Below, one piece after another: positions 46,434-58,061 of a stretch of 64,000 nt of DNA. Below the pieces are notes generated by a model. It ran no database searches and was not told where the DNA came from. It was given only the letters and a program-made list of their open reading frames with translations. The position numbers and the translations under genes are program-made. How positions within the stretch are numbered: position 1 is the stretch's first letter; each line of letters starts with the position of its first letter. Source of the stretch: Siderastrea radians (lineage: Eukaryota > Cnidaria > Anthozoa > Scleractinia > Rhizangiidae). The DNA lies in the NCBI GenBank assembly GCA_964017195.1, contig OZ024887.1, positions 66,330,228-66,394,227 on the forward strand, read 5' to 3'.

Positions 46434-47615
46434 CAGGGGGGGGATAGAAGCGAGGCCTGGGACCGAGAAACGATGTTCTCACAACTTGCAAAGCGGTCCA
46501 GTCAAAACGTGGACAGCGGTGTTCGTCATAATAAATATTTCCGATCGACGATCAACTTACTCGAAATAGTTTGCAAAAATTTATGTGTATTTTGTCGAGG
46601 GAAAGTAAGCGGTGAGCGGCTAATCTCTCATGGAACTTACTGTCAGTTTCGTACAAGAGAATATTCGATGGAAGCGACATCGATGAAGACGCTTTTGTTT
46701 TCGCACTCTCTTGTTTGTTGCAGTGGCGAGTGGATCAGCTGCGAGCTGTACGGCAGTCACGTTTCGCTTGTTTATACTTGAAGACCAGGTTTGCGAGAAA
46801 CGTTTCAAAGTTGAATGCTAGAATTAGATAATTCAACGTAAATAAACTTCTCACCGAGAGAAAGCGCTTGAACTATTCAGGATTTTATTTCTTGTACTCC
46901 ACGACGTAATTTTGGTCTTTGTCTATCGCTGAACTGATGCATGTGATATATAAAAATACTGCCAATGTTTCTTTTGACATCTCATTCTGTAACGAATTGA
47001 TAGCATGAGATGAGACAGTTATGGCTGTACTCGGTTTGCATGTTTTCCTCCAGCGTGGTCTAAATAAATTGCAACGGGAAATGTGCCATAAAACATCGAC
47101 GGAAATAAATTCAATCAAAACCGCAAAATACATACGCACAGAATACGACTTTTATTATCAATAATCCAGTTATGTGTTAACAAGATCATTTCACAGTTCA
47201 GTACTTTGAACCCGATCCCAGTTTTTAACACAGCTTCAAAATTCTATCTGATTCTATACAGTCGATCAGCACAGACTGGATTGATCGAAGCGCTACTGTT
47301 CTACTTTGCGACTAAAAAACTTCGAGAGTAAACTTTTGTCTTCATAAGAAGTAAAATGCACGAAAACATGATAAAAGTTTAAAATACGATCAATTCGTCA
47401 ATTACCTAAACGAAGGAACAAAACCGAATCCCCCGCCTTTGGCCGCCATAATTTTTTTCCCTTCAGCGTCCAAGTTCCGTTTGAACATGCAACATCTGCG
47501 CACGCGTAGGAGGCATATCCGCTGACTAGAACCTCACAGATTGCTTTGCAAGTTGTGAGAACATCGTTTGGATTTCATTTAAGAGAATGTATGGGAAGTT
47601 GCTTCCCCCCCCCTG
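46434..47615. mobile_element. 1.18 kb hAT-like non-autonomous element
   Basis: Termini CAGGGGGGG...CCCCCCCCTG lie between exact 8 bp duplications GTATTAGG (46426-46433, 47616-47623), both hallmarks of hAT transposons. A subterminal inverted repeat GATGTTCTCACAACTTGCAA is at 46472-46491 on the left and in reverse complement near 47553 on the right. The copy 3 flank has the unoccupied target (about 40723-40731). The frames at 46473-46781 and 46885-47139 are not recognisable as transposase. Confidence 0.9.
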
Positions 47616-48198
47616 GTATTAGGTTTTTAGTTTTACATCTGTTTACGCTTAATTTTTCCCACTATAAAATAACACTCACAGATCAATCTTGACGTACGTT
47701 CTAGCATTTTATTCCCCTTATGGGATGAAGTAAAAGCATTCTATTGCTGAAGAAAAATGTAGTTTGTATTGAATCAGATGTTCAAACAACATATACAAGT
47801 TAATATTTGTTAGAAAATAGCAACAGCATTAGAGACTAAAGCAGTTATTTTTCAATATGCTTGCTTTTGCTAATTTAACGTGTATTGACATCTTACAATT
47901 ATGTAGCGGGTGAGGGAAAGTCAGGATTACATAGCATTTACGTTCTACTGCTGGCGGTATAAGAAATGATCAAATCTACAATAAATGGGTATTAGGAAAG
48001 AATGACTTGTTTAGTTTTTGTCTTTTTAGGTTTAAGAAAGCAAATGCTTGAGAATACCGCACTCAAATATCCAATTTATGGCCTGGAACGGGCATGCTGA
48101 TTCTAATGTCATGCAAGCAGTATCAGTAAGATTCCTTAAAATTCACCCTTAATCTTGAGATTCGACGGTTAATTTTTTTTTGGAAGCCAATTTGTATA

Positions 48199-48363
48199 TG
48201 TAATCGCATGAGGCCGAGTAGAATTAAGGAAAAATTTTCACACGCATTTTCAAAGTTTTCACAAAATTGCCCGAGCCACGTAGCGACGAGGGCAATTTGT
48301 GAAAACTTTGAAAATACAAGTGAAAATTTATCCTTAATTCTACGAGGACTCAATGCGATTACT
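48199..48363. mobile_element. 165 bp foldback MITE
   Basis: Nearly perfect hairpin: TAATCGCAT..GTAGAATTAAGG and CATTTTCAAAGTTTTCACAA are answered by TTGTGAAAACTTTGAAAAT and CCTTAATTCTAC..ATGCGATTA. It is absent from the copy 3 flank, where the same target is continuous. Confidence 0.75.
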
Positions 48364-48367
48364 TGTT

Positions 48368-49053
48368 TATAACACAGAGGGCAAAATTTTCTGAAAACTT
48401 TTCATGCACGTCAAAACACAATCCGCAGCCGACCCTCACAATAAACAATTCTCCACATAAGCAGTTTATTAAACTGCTACTCAGCGTCCAGAACACAAAA
48501 AAACTGTCTTTTATGCATATGTTCATCTTTTGAGATAATTACAGTTCTAGTTCATTAACAAACTCACACTCAAAACTCAAACTAAGTAAGACTTACTAAG
48601 TAAGATTTATTTAAGTAAGATTTATTTACCTGAGTTGCAAAGTGACCTCTCGCTCGCAGAGTCAACCAAGGTTTTTGGTAGTTTTAAAACAAATAACCAT
48701 TTGCTGTTTCCGGTAAAACATTCAGGTTCACCTTCTGGAATTTCTCTTCGAGCTATCATCCGATTTCCATACCATTTTTGCCAACCAACTCGGTTAAATT
48801 TAAACTCTGAAACGATATTCTTGTGTTGAACAACTCAAAATCTAATTCAAAATGTGCTTTTCGTTTCAAGAAGTTTCAAGACGCTTACAAAATGCAAATG
48901 GCGCGCTCTCGCGCTCAGCCAATCAAATGCGAGTATTTTTGGCGCTTGACCAATCAGGAGTCAGTAAATTTGTCCTCGTTGGAAAGAAAATTAGGAAAAA
49001 ATGCCCTCTGTCTCAACCAATCAGCAATCAGTAATTTTGCCCTCTGTGTTATA
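48368..49053. mobile_element. 686 bp TIR element abutting the hairpin
   Basis: The ends TATAACACAGAGGGCAAAAT and ATTTTGCCCTCTGTGTTATA are perfect inverted repeats. It lies immediately after the hairpin, and both are missing at the paralogous site. A CCAATCA-rich patch (48915-49030) repeats GACCAATCAG/AACCAATCAG. No coding capacity. Confidence 0.75.
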
Positions 49054-49259
49054 AAAGCACAATTTGCGACATATTTGTCCCAAGTCACAATGGTGGCCAA
49101 TTTATACGAAGGAATAACCGACCCACTTACTACAGAGTTAACATTAATATTTGGCTCCTGAATGTTCCTCCCGAGCAAAAGAAGCAATTTGTGGCTAGTA
49201 ATGCCATTTTATGACTGCTATCTGGACAAACTTTAACCAAAGAGTGTAAAACTTCGTAG

Positions 49260-50739
49260 GCATCATGTTAATTAGACTTCGAAGACACAGCGGCAAAATG
49301 AGTGCGCATGCTCGGCTTTTTCGCGGGCTTCCGGACTTCCAGTCATTTTCTTGTTTCCGGTTATGATCAGAAAGCTGTTGTAACAGAGAAAGCTCCAGTT
49401 TTGTGTAGTTCGTAACCAGAAAGCAAGAGTCAGCGAGGTGAGGTTGGTTTTGCTGAAAGGGTTTGAAACTTGTTGTACTTTGCATTAAGGGTTTGGTGCT
49501 TGCAACAAAAGTTTAGTTCATGATTAGTTCGGAGCCGCGAGTGTTTGATTAAGCTTATTGTGTGGCTTGTGTTGGATGCAGCGCGTTGATAAAAATGCAT
49601 GAAGAGAGAGAAGACCGAGACTAAAACTCTATTGTGTCTCCATAGATTATTCCTTTAATGTATCAGAAGAGTTCACTCGGGCTGCTCAACTTCCAATGGA
49701 TGCACTAAAATCAAATTCGGAAAAACAACAACAGTTGCTCGTCTTCCTAAAACTTGTTTACGATCACGAGCGCTGCGAAAACAGCCAGTTCCATCAACAT
49801 CTTTCGCCGTTTGGGATGATCTGGCAAATTCAAGTTGAGGTTACTTTAGCACTGATACAAGGTAGATTGTGTTACGAGCGCTTGCCAAGAAAGAAAGATT
49901 GTCACGCATCAGTTATAAACAGCTGCATGGATCACAATTTTTTTAATCGCCTTATTTTCGGCTTGTATGAAATAAACCTTCAGCATGCTTTAGCTCTTAG
50001 AATCATGAGCGATTATAGTTTCTTTCTTTTTGCAAGGAATTTATTTCCAAAATCATTTAAATTTAACTTTATAGATTTGTAGCCGGGGATAAACTCTTCC
50101 AGTGCTGCGGTGTGATGCCAGAACGCCGTGATCGAAGATTATATTTTGCACATTTATTTAATTATTTCAACTTCGCCAATTATATAAACCTTTTCTGTTC
50201 GGTGATTCTAGAGTAGTTCTCGCTTTATTGCTTTATAAAAAAGCTTCTTAAAATAACAAACTTTCCAGAGTTTGCTCTCTGTCTGTAAAAAGTCGATTGA
50301 TTGCAAGTTTGAGTTGTGACTAAGGACACCTTGTTTAGCATGGAAACTGAGCCTAGGAAAAAATAAGACTTCCCAATAATTGCCTAAAGGTTTCAGAATT
50401 TTATTCCTGCAGCTATCACGCCAATTCAATTTAATTAGGCACCTTAGAAAGACGTATAAGTCAGAATCAATTTTATACTTCGTGATGAATAAAGCAAGCA
50501 AAAGTGTCGTTTCCTCAGCGGTCCGCATGTTGTTTTTGCTTTATAGCCTGAATTTCAGGCGAGTTTTTCTGTGGATTTAATTTTGACTACCAGCTTTTTC
50601 AATCATCTTTTTCTTGCAAACGGACTTATCCCGAGTTTTAGCCCTCAAACAACAGCTAAGTAATTTACCTTTAGAAAAGGCGAAAGCTAGCACTGCTACG
50701 GCAAAAGTATAAGGTTATCTGACACAATTCATGTTTCAC
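49260..50739. other. Gene-poor stretch
   Basis: The longest frame (49696-50082, 128 codons) opens MDALKSNSEKQQQLL. It has no recognised domain, no paralogue in the window and no clear splice or promoter context. I leave it uncalled but note it as the best small-gene candidate here. Confidence 0.25.
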
Positions 50740-50742
50740 TTA

Positions 50743-51566
50743 TGCATGGTTCAATTTTACCTGTTACCATCCCCCCCCGGGCAACCCCGGGGACAAGTCC
50801 AGCCCTTCGGTCCCGGGGGTGGGGAATTGTTTGAAACCGTCTTGTCCCGGGGGGAGGGGGGCGGGGCAAATCGAAAATAACTTCTTGTTGTTCCCTCGTT
50901 CTTCGAAGGTACTTTTATTTTAAATTGTTAAACGAATGTGCGTTTGATGCGTACTTGAATAGTTGGCGTTCATCACAAACAAAGATTTATTTCTTCTGTG
51001 AGCGTATTTATGTATATACTAAGACGACTTAAATATAGACTCTATATGAAAACGGATGCACGGCTTTGTATTTAACAGAGGTCTCAGTCCAGTGTTCATT
51101 CTTATGAAACAAGCTAAGAAAACCTCCTTTAAAATGCTGCCATCGACTTGTTCACGGGCCTCTTGTGCGTATGTGCTATATTTAGAATAAATAACTTGGC
51201 GAAAATTCTTTACTTGCTATAACCGTATGCGGTTAAGGGATTTTCTTCAGTTTTTTTTTTCAAATATAGTCAGTGCATGTCTTTATTACATTATACGTGA
51301 AGTGTCCTTCGTTCAAGAAACTCTAGAAAAGCGTTTAAGTTCTTGTCAAAATGTCTGGTTTTGCTATTGTACGGAAATCAATATCGTAATCTATGTTTTG
51401 TACACAAAACAACATATTTGTGGTCGATGAGCAGTCCCGGGGGTGGGGAATTGTCTCTTTTTGCGTGCCCAGGGGTGGGGAATAGACCGCCAAGTGAGAA
51501 CAAAATTGCAAATCCCCGGGGGTATGCCCGGGGGGGGGATGGTTACACGTAGAATTGAACCATGCA
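50743..51566. mobile_element. 824 bp TIR element with GC-rich subtermini
   Basis: The ends TGCATGGTTCAATTTTAC and GTAGAATTGAACCATGCA are inverted, flanked by TTA on both sides (50740-50742, 51567-51569). Just inside are ACCATCCCCCCCCGGGCAACCCC and its mirrored GGTATGCCCGGGGGGGGATGG, and CCCGGGGGTGGGGAATTG is repeated at 50812 and 51436. No gene. Confidence 0.75.
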
Positions 51567-51569
51567 TTA

Positions 51570-52184
51570 CGAGCCATTGACTTCGAGCGAAAAATTTACT
51601 ATGGTGGCGAAGACAATTAGTTTGCTAAAAAAGATATGTGGAAGAAGAGTCTCTCTAGGAAGTGTCTTCATGGTGAAAACCTTGTCTGTTTTGCGACGGC
51701 CTTATCTCCGCGAAATAAAAACATATGACGGGAATTTTTGAATTGCCACCATTTTCTCCCTAAGAAATGTTGGTTGAGTTATAAAACATATAAAACGTAA
51801 AACAAATAGCGTTTAACGTCTGCGTCGAAAACAACCAACCAAACAACCATCAACGAAAGAAAAGAAAACAAAAGAAAAAGGAAAGAAAGACAAACAAAAC
51901 TGACGAAAAACCAACAACATTACCGACTGGTCGCCTGCGTATTAATTATTTCTTTTCCAACACTAAAGTTTCGCCATCCGAGTACGACACATACACAATT
52001 TTAATTTTAATTGAAACTTAATTTTTATTTATTTTTTCAATTTCTCAACTACTGTGAAAGGTAGTAAAGTTTTGCTGGCGTTTGTGTGGCGGTAGCTTTT
52101 TTTTGAACCGGGTATAAAAGACTTTTCTTAGTGCCTAGACTTTCTGAGTGTCTGTTTTTGGCATGTCAGGTCAGGCGATTCCAC
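51570..52184. other. Spacer, partly homologous to the copy 3 flank
   Basis: 51780-51800 (ATAAAACATATAAAACGTAAA) matches 41840-41862, so this is still the ancestral flank of unit 4. An A-rich AAAGAAAAC run lies at 51855-51900. No gene. Confidence 0.4.
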
Positions 52185-53373
52185 GGGGGTGAATAGGGGT
52201 ATGCAAATCCGCCGATTTGTGTTATTTTTTTGCCCGATCTGTCGATCCGACATAATTTCGTTCAAATCCGGATCCGCATTACTTAAACACTTTCCATGGT
52301 TTAAATATACTGCATATCGGTATATATATTTGTTTTCTTTTTCTTCTAAAGTATTTAAATTTTGCCCGAAGGTTTCTGTTTTTGCTGGTGTTTTGGAAAG
52401 GAGCATTATAGCATTACAAAATGAATTAATAAATACTTTCACAAGTTGTCCTGCAATCGCAACTACTTCAGGACTTAGCTATTCAGAAGTTTTCCCGACA
52501 GCTTCGTAAATTCTAGCTATAAAAAAGTTGGACATTGGTGTGTTTCTCCGCACAATTCAGCTTTGCATTATCACATAATCTGCGAATATAAAATAAAACC
52601 AAATTGACAGTGTAATGATTAATTTCCACTAATTTGGTATGGCGTGTAAAGATTTCGTAATATCTTGTAACTAGTTACATCACTTTGGCCAATCTTCTAG
52701 CTTGCAGCACGTTTTAAAGAAGGCAGTACTCAACTTTTCTTTAAGAATTACTTCGCTTACCCGGCGACAAGTACTTTTCACGGTATCATCTTGGACCTCT
52801 TGAGTCCAAGATCTTTAACTTTTTTATCACAATTACATTTTATTCTCGATGGAATAGCCACTACAATCTATAGTCATGGGCTTTCTGACCTTTCCACTTG
52901 CCAAAAAAGACGGTTATATGGCTTGCCTATCTCCATTGCAAACTGCATTTGTTTTCCGGCTTGCTAATAGTTTGAGTCGCAGTTAATCCTAGCATTAAAT
53001 AAGAGGGGGCAAAAATGTAAGTTGCATCCAATTGAACGAGTCCCCGAACGATTTGTAAATCTAGCGTAATGGTCCAGAGGATGTGACTACAGAAGATGTT
53101 ATCCCGAAAAAAAAAGTTAAAACTGAAAAAATTAAATTAGTCGACAAAACGCCAAAAAATTGACCAAGGCCGACCGAAAATGAATGATCCGATCCACAGT
53201 CCGAACTTCTAGACATACAGAGTCCGGAATCCGGGCCAAAATTTTCAGCTGATCCGCGATCCACGGTATTTTTCACTGAAATCCGCGAATCCACTTAATT
53301 TATCGCTAAAACTCGGCAATCTTCGAACAAAAAAAAAGCCAAATCCGCCGATCCGCGAACCTATTCACCCCCC
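52185..53373. mobile_element. 1.19 kb TIR element, GGGGGTGAATAGG ends
   Basis: GGGGGTGAATAGG at the left is answered by CCTATTCACCCCC at the right, with AAATCCGCCGAT and GATCCGC words repeated inside both ends. It interrupts the region equivalent to 41870 in unit 3. No clear target duplication was found and no transposase. Overlapping 104-106 codon frames (52128-52509) on both strands are not supported. Confidence 0.6.
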
Positions 53374-53619
53374 TCCATCTGGGCAAAATTAAACAATGTG
53401 ATTGACAGAAATTGTTCTTGCAAGCGGCCCGATCAATGTTCTCTCAATGAGCCGACTGACTTGGTCTGTACACTCGCTATCAGGAGCCATAATCGGGGAC
53501 GGAGACCGTAAGCGCGGGTTCCACGCGGCCCCATCGAAAAAGACAAATGTGCTAGTTTTAGAGAAAATTGCGCCACCCTCAACGTCGTAAACGCGCGTGG
53601 GAACACGCAAATTTGCGTA

Positions 53620-54290
53620 CAACGAGGGCGCCCTGGATATGACAGACGACCCGGCAACAAGGTGCGTAGCGCCAAAATGGTTATAATTATTTGATATCCA
53701 GCAAGCCCGAGTACAATAATTGTTTTAATTATTAAAAAGGCAATAACTAATTGCTATAAAACGAAGAAAGAGAAAAAATGAGAGGGAGAAACTCCGAGAT
53801 AAAAGAGAACAAGAATCGATCGCGATCATATGACTGACCGAAAAAGGCGCCAAAACCTTGCGAAGTGTTGCAGCGTTTCTTTGCGTAGCTGAATGAAACA
53901 ATGAAAACTGCTCCGAAGTGAACGTACAACGGCATAAGGTTTGGGTAAAATCTTCCAATTATGGGCTCTGAAATGTGATACGTGTTTGATTTTTCCTGAA
54001 AAATTGTTGTAATTGTCGTTCACTGCGGATTGAAGCTTTACTATCTCACTGTTATAGCTGCGGAAGTTCAAATGGACGAGTTTGTAAATACTCCGTTCGA
54101 ACAACGCTGACAACAGAGCCATCATGTGTTCGTTTGATTGAACTGAAGACAGATTTAATATTCTAACTTGAACGATAATTTCTATGCAGCTCACTGAAAC
54201 AAGACTACGGAGGTGAGGAACATTAGAATTCACCATCTAACTTTTTTAAACGCAAACCACAAAACGCAGTTGTTCTCAGTTTGGAGCCCG
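53620..54290. other. Interior of the 7.3 kb insertion, no gene
   Basis: AT-rich. A 136-codon minus-strand frame (53826-54236) has no recognised motif. Nothing else is supported. Confidence 0.35.
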
Positions 54291-54822
54291 CGGACGGAAA
54301 GGTAAAATCAACTCTCAAACAACTGTGGAAGCGATTCAACGTATTTTACATGGCATCCGATTTGTATCTGAACATTTGGAGCTGCTGGAACACAGAGAGA
54401 GCTACAACGAGTACAGGTAAACCAGTGTTAATTTTGCGTGGTATAGCCAAAAAATGTCACCCTTTCTGGCACTGAATTTGTTCAATGCTTGTTGTTCAGA
54501 CTGCTGCATGATTTTTGTACTGACTCGCCATAAAAGTGTGACAATTTTTATTAAATGCTTCTCTCCCATTTTACTGTGCTTTATTGTCTTGTCTCGATAT
54601 TTCGGAGTCTAAGCTTTCCGTTTAAACCTGTTGTTTGTGCAATTTTAAGAACAAGTGATTGAGTTGACGATGAAAGAAATTGTAAACACAGGGCTAAATG
54701 CTTAAATTTCTATTTCTACAGTTTCTTTTCCTCCTAAGAAATCAAGCACTCTGAAACAACTTGCATTTGTGTCTCAATGACGTTCAGTTGTAATTTCTCC
54801 TTAATTTAACTTCGATACAAAG
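54290..54822 (-). repeat. Dispersed repeat, left part (split by the LINE)
   Basis: Reverse complement of about 13856-14360. It ends in the target site AACTTCGATACAAAG (54808-54822), which is repeated after the LINE poly-A. Confidence 0.75.
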
Positions 54823-54915
54823 GAGCGGACTGGGACTGAGCACGACTGAGTAAGGACGCGAGTTTGATAGCTCCGTAACTTTTGTTATACTCTTCCATGC
54901 GTTTTGATACTTTTT

Positions 54916-55852
54916 ATGGAATCTTCATTGCCGCTTTCATCCTTGTTTAAACGGAAAACGAGAGGAAGCATTTCACCGACCAGCGAGTCCATTTCCCCCG
55001 AAACGAAGCGGTTGAAAGAGAGTGTGAAGGAACACCAAGCGAACGCTCCACCCGCCATTGAATCGCCGCCAAAGACGAAGACCGATTCTGATTCTGAAGA
55101 CGAAGTTCTGTCAGCCCTCGATATGGCACAGGATTTTGCTTCCAAAGTGGACCTAATAATATCAAAGCTTAACCAACTGGAAAATATCGGCACACAAATA
55201 AATACATTACAAGACTCGGTGGATCGAATAAATCAAACGGTCGCAAACCTTCAAAGTGAATATTACCGCTTGAAGGAAGACGTACGAAAAACAGTCGACG
55301 AAACAAATACGCTTCAGACAAGCGTAAAATTCCTGAATGACGAAGCGGAAGCCAGTAAGAAAAAACTCCGAGATGACGAAGAGAAGTCACGACAGAAGAT
55401 GGAAGACTTACGCCTCCAACTCTTAAATTACGAAGTGTACAGCCGCCGCGAAAATCTTCGCTTCTACGGTGTTCCAGAAACCGACGAGGAAGAGAACACT
55501 GAACCCGTTTTGAAAGCCTTCTTGGAGAAAGAGTTAAATGTGGAAAACACCCAATATATTGAGTTCCAAAGGGTTCACCGCGTCGGTAAAAAGGGATCGA
55601 AACACAGGAAAACCCAGGGCCATCATAGCACGCTGTCTTCGCTTTAAAGATCGAGAAAACCTCTTTTCTTGCCGACGCAACATCAATAGCGAGTCGAATT
55701 TCGGTATTGGCCCAGATCTACCTAAGCAGGTGATTGATATGAGGAAGAGGCTTATTCCTAAGATGGTGCAAGCAAGAAAAGATGGCAAACGAGCAGCTTT
55801 CAGCAGAATAGAACCTTACAAACTCTTTATTGACGGCGTGGAGGTAAAATAG
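54916..55852 (+). pseudogene. LINE ORF1 protein (frameshifted)
   Basis: The first ATG in frame is 54916 (MESSLPLSSLFKRK); the open frame extends a few codons further upstream without an ATG. The N-terminus is basic and Ser/Pro-rich. From about 55150 to 55430 there is a heptad-like coiled coil (LNQLENIGTQINTLQDSVDR...). Then comes an RRM-like part with YEVYSRRENLRFYGVPE and RVHRVG. A frameshift near 55595-55610 moves the continuation (KPRAIIARCLRFKDRENLF, then DLPKQVIDMRKRL and FSRIEPYKLFIDG) into the frame open at 55538-55852. This order matches L1 ORF1p (trimeric coiled coil, RRM, C-terminal domain), which binds the element RNA. Confidence 0.85.
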
Positions 55853-56297
55853 TGATAAGCATAAGTCTCTTTCCTTTAACTATCTTAGGTGAGGCCGACC
55901 TCTCGACACTAAGCCCACGAGCTGATTAGTAAACATCTACTAAGCTTCAAGCTTTTAAAAAAATGTTCCAGGTTGTTTATTTATAGAATTCGCAGGAAGT
56001 AGTTCACCCTTTATTTTTTTTGTTTCGATTAGGAGCTATCGATTAGCATATTCCTAAGTTCTTTTTTGAATTTCGAGTTTAACAAAAGTCTAACACTTGA
56101 TCTCGTCCAAGCGTAGCTTTAACAGTTTGATTATTCACACTGGCTACGTTTTTCATCTCGTTTCCTTTGTTTTGTTATGTATGTTATTCTATGTTTATTC
56201 ACTATGCAATTAACAAAATCGGGAATGCGTTAATTGTTCTGGTAACAGTGCCCCTTCTGGGAATAACAGCTACTGTTTTTGACCTTTTTCGATATGT

Positions 56298-57278
56298 ATG
56301 CAAATTTCAATGGATTCTAACAACCTAAAGTTTAAAACTCTTTCGCTGAACGTTCGGAGTATCCGTGCGTTTGAGAAACGTAAGTCCATTTTTAACTGGC
56401 TAACTAAGCAAAATTCAGACATCTGCTTTCTACAAGAAACTTACAGCACTAAAGAGATTGAAAATCAATGGAAAAAGCAGTGGTCCGGAGACATTTACTT
56501 CGCTCATGGCTCTAACCATAGTCGTGGGGTCGCCATCCTTATACGTAAATCCCTTGACTTTAAATTGAAATCAATTCGATCGGATGAGGAAGGGAGGTAC
56601 CTTATTCTAGAGACAACAATTCAAGATGTTTCATTCCTTCTGGTGAATATTTACGCTCCCAATACCACCACTAAACAATCATTGTTCTTCCAAACATTGT
56701 CTGAGCTTATCTGCGATGAGGGATACAAAGACTCTGACTACAAAATTATAGTAGGAGGGGATTTAAACGTAGCTATGGATCCAAACCTAGATTGTTCGGG
56801 TGGAAACCCTGTGTTAAAAGACTCAGTTAAGTGTGTGGAGGACATTATGATGAATTATGATTTAGTTGACATCTGGAGAATCCGTAATCCCAATAGTAAG
56901 AAATTTTCTTGGAGACAAAAAAGCCCAATTATTCAAAGACGCCTTGATTATTGGCTCATTAACGATTTGTTACAAGATGATGTATCTAAAGTCGACATAG
57001 TGACAGCTATAAGAACGGACCACCATGCAATAATTTTAGAAATTGACAGTCTAGATGATCAGCGGCGAGGCCCATCTTTTTGGAAGTTTAATAACAGTCT
57101 CTTGGATGACGCTCTTTTCGTTGAGCGTTTACGCGTAAACTTTCCTAAGTGGCTAGACAAAATTAATTTCTGCGATGATTTAAGAATTAAATGGGACTGG
57201 ATGAAATATAAAATTCGCGAAGAAAGTATATCGTATAGACAATTGAGAACAGGCTCAAAGTATGCGAGGAAAAAATAG
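56298..57278 (+). pseudogene. LINE ORF2 apurinic-like endonuclease domain
   Basis: 326 codons. Catalytic-type residues of the exonuclease-endonuclease-phosphatase fold are visible: N18 (LSLNVRS), E47 (FLQET), NIYAPN, GGDLN with D155 and N157, RRLDYWLIND, and TDHH with D241/H242. This nuclease nicks target DNA to prime reverse transcription. Translation ends at a frameshift in an A-run (57268-57277). The next frame continues with L1-like linker residues (RGSIIRSRATWH) to about 57390. The start could also be the in-frame ATG at 56310. Confidence 0.88.
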
Positions 57279-57714
57279 CAGAATCACCGACACAAGAAAA
57301 TCATGCCAACCTCGAATCGGCTAAGACAGAGTATGAAAAAGAGTATGATTACATTGTAAGAGGCTCAATCATCCGCTCTCGCGCTACATGGCATTATCCA
57401 TACGTAACAACGAGCAAATTAAGGGCATTGCAGTGGATGGTTCTGAATCAAACTAGTTATATTCGCTGATGATATGACATCGTTTGTTAGGGACAAACTC
57501 TCGCACCGCACTCTTTTTGATACTATCGATCTGTTTAGTACATACTCTGGATTGAAGCTTAATCGCGACAAAACGGAAATTCTTCTACTAGGAAATATGG
57601 AAGCAAGCAGCTCAGAACTAGGTGTAAATGAAATAAGTAAGGTCATAAAAATTTTAGGGGTGAACTTTACCTTTAATCACTCACTGTTTTATAAGCTAAA
57701 CTTTGAATCAATCG
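57279..57714 (+). pseudogene. LINE ORF2 reverse-transcriptase remnant
   Basis: After the linker a large part of the reverse transcriptase is missing. Only the segment around the catalytic FADD (57462-57473) and the thumb-side NRDKTEILLLG and IKILGVNF remain, at 57474-57714. A one-base slip just before FADD breaks the frame again. The palm motifs upstream of FADD are gone, so polymerase activity is impossible. Confidence 0.82.
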
Positions 57715-58050
57715 AGAAATTAAAATTTTCACTGTTTTCCGGGATCTTTTCCGAGGTTAAGAATATTTAAAATCGACGTTTCGATCAGTTTCACTGATCT
57801 TCTTCAGGCTGTTGTTAAAAATGACAATATGGCGGATTGTTACATTTTCCCGCCCTTTTTTTTTTCACATACGTCGTATAATAGTCACGATTTATTGGTG
57901 CGGTTACCAAGCTGAACATGAGAAACAATCCGCCATATTGTCATTTTTAACAACAGCCTGAAGAAGATCAGTGAAACTGATCGAAACGTCGATTTTAAAT
58001 ATTCTTAACCTCGGAAAAGATCCCGGAAAACAGTGAAAATTTTAATTTCT
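57715..58050. mobile_element. 336 bp palindromic element inserted in the LINE
   Basis: The arms 57715-57830 and 57935-58050 are nearly perfect inverted copies (AGAAATTAAAATTTTCACTG at the outer end), around a 100 bp unpaired centre. TTAA occurs symmetrically near both ends (57720-57723, 58042-58045) and may be a TTAA target. Each arm has CTGAAGA, a 7 bp hairpin GATCAGT/ACTGATC, then GAAACGTC, resembling a degenerate hammerhead ribozyme core (right arm 57958-57990). Confidence 0.8.
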
Positions 58051-58061
58051 TAAGATGAGAG

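Noticed and set aside
49696..50082. 128-codon plus-strand ORF (MDALKSNSEKQQQLL...)
   Set aside because: No domain, paralogue, splice or promoter context. Length is within chance for this AT-rich, repeat-laden DNA.
53826..54236. 136-codon minus-strand ORF inside the 7.3 kb insertion
   Set aside because: Considered as a transposase exon, but no DDE, zinc-finger or conserved motif could be seen.
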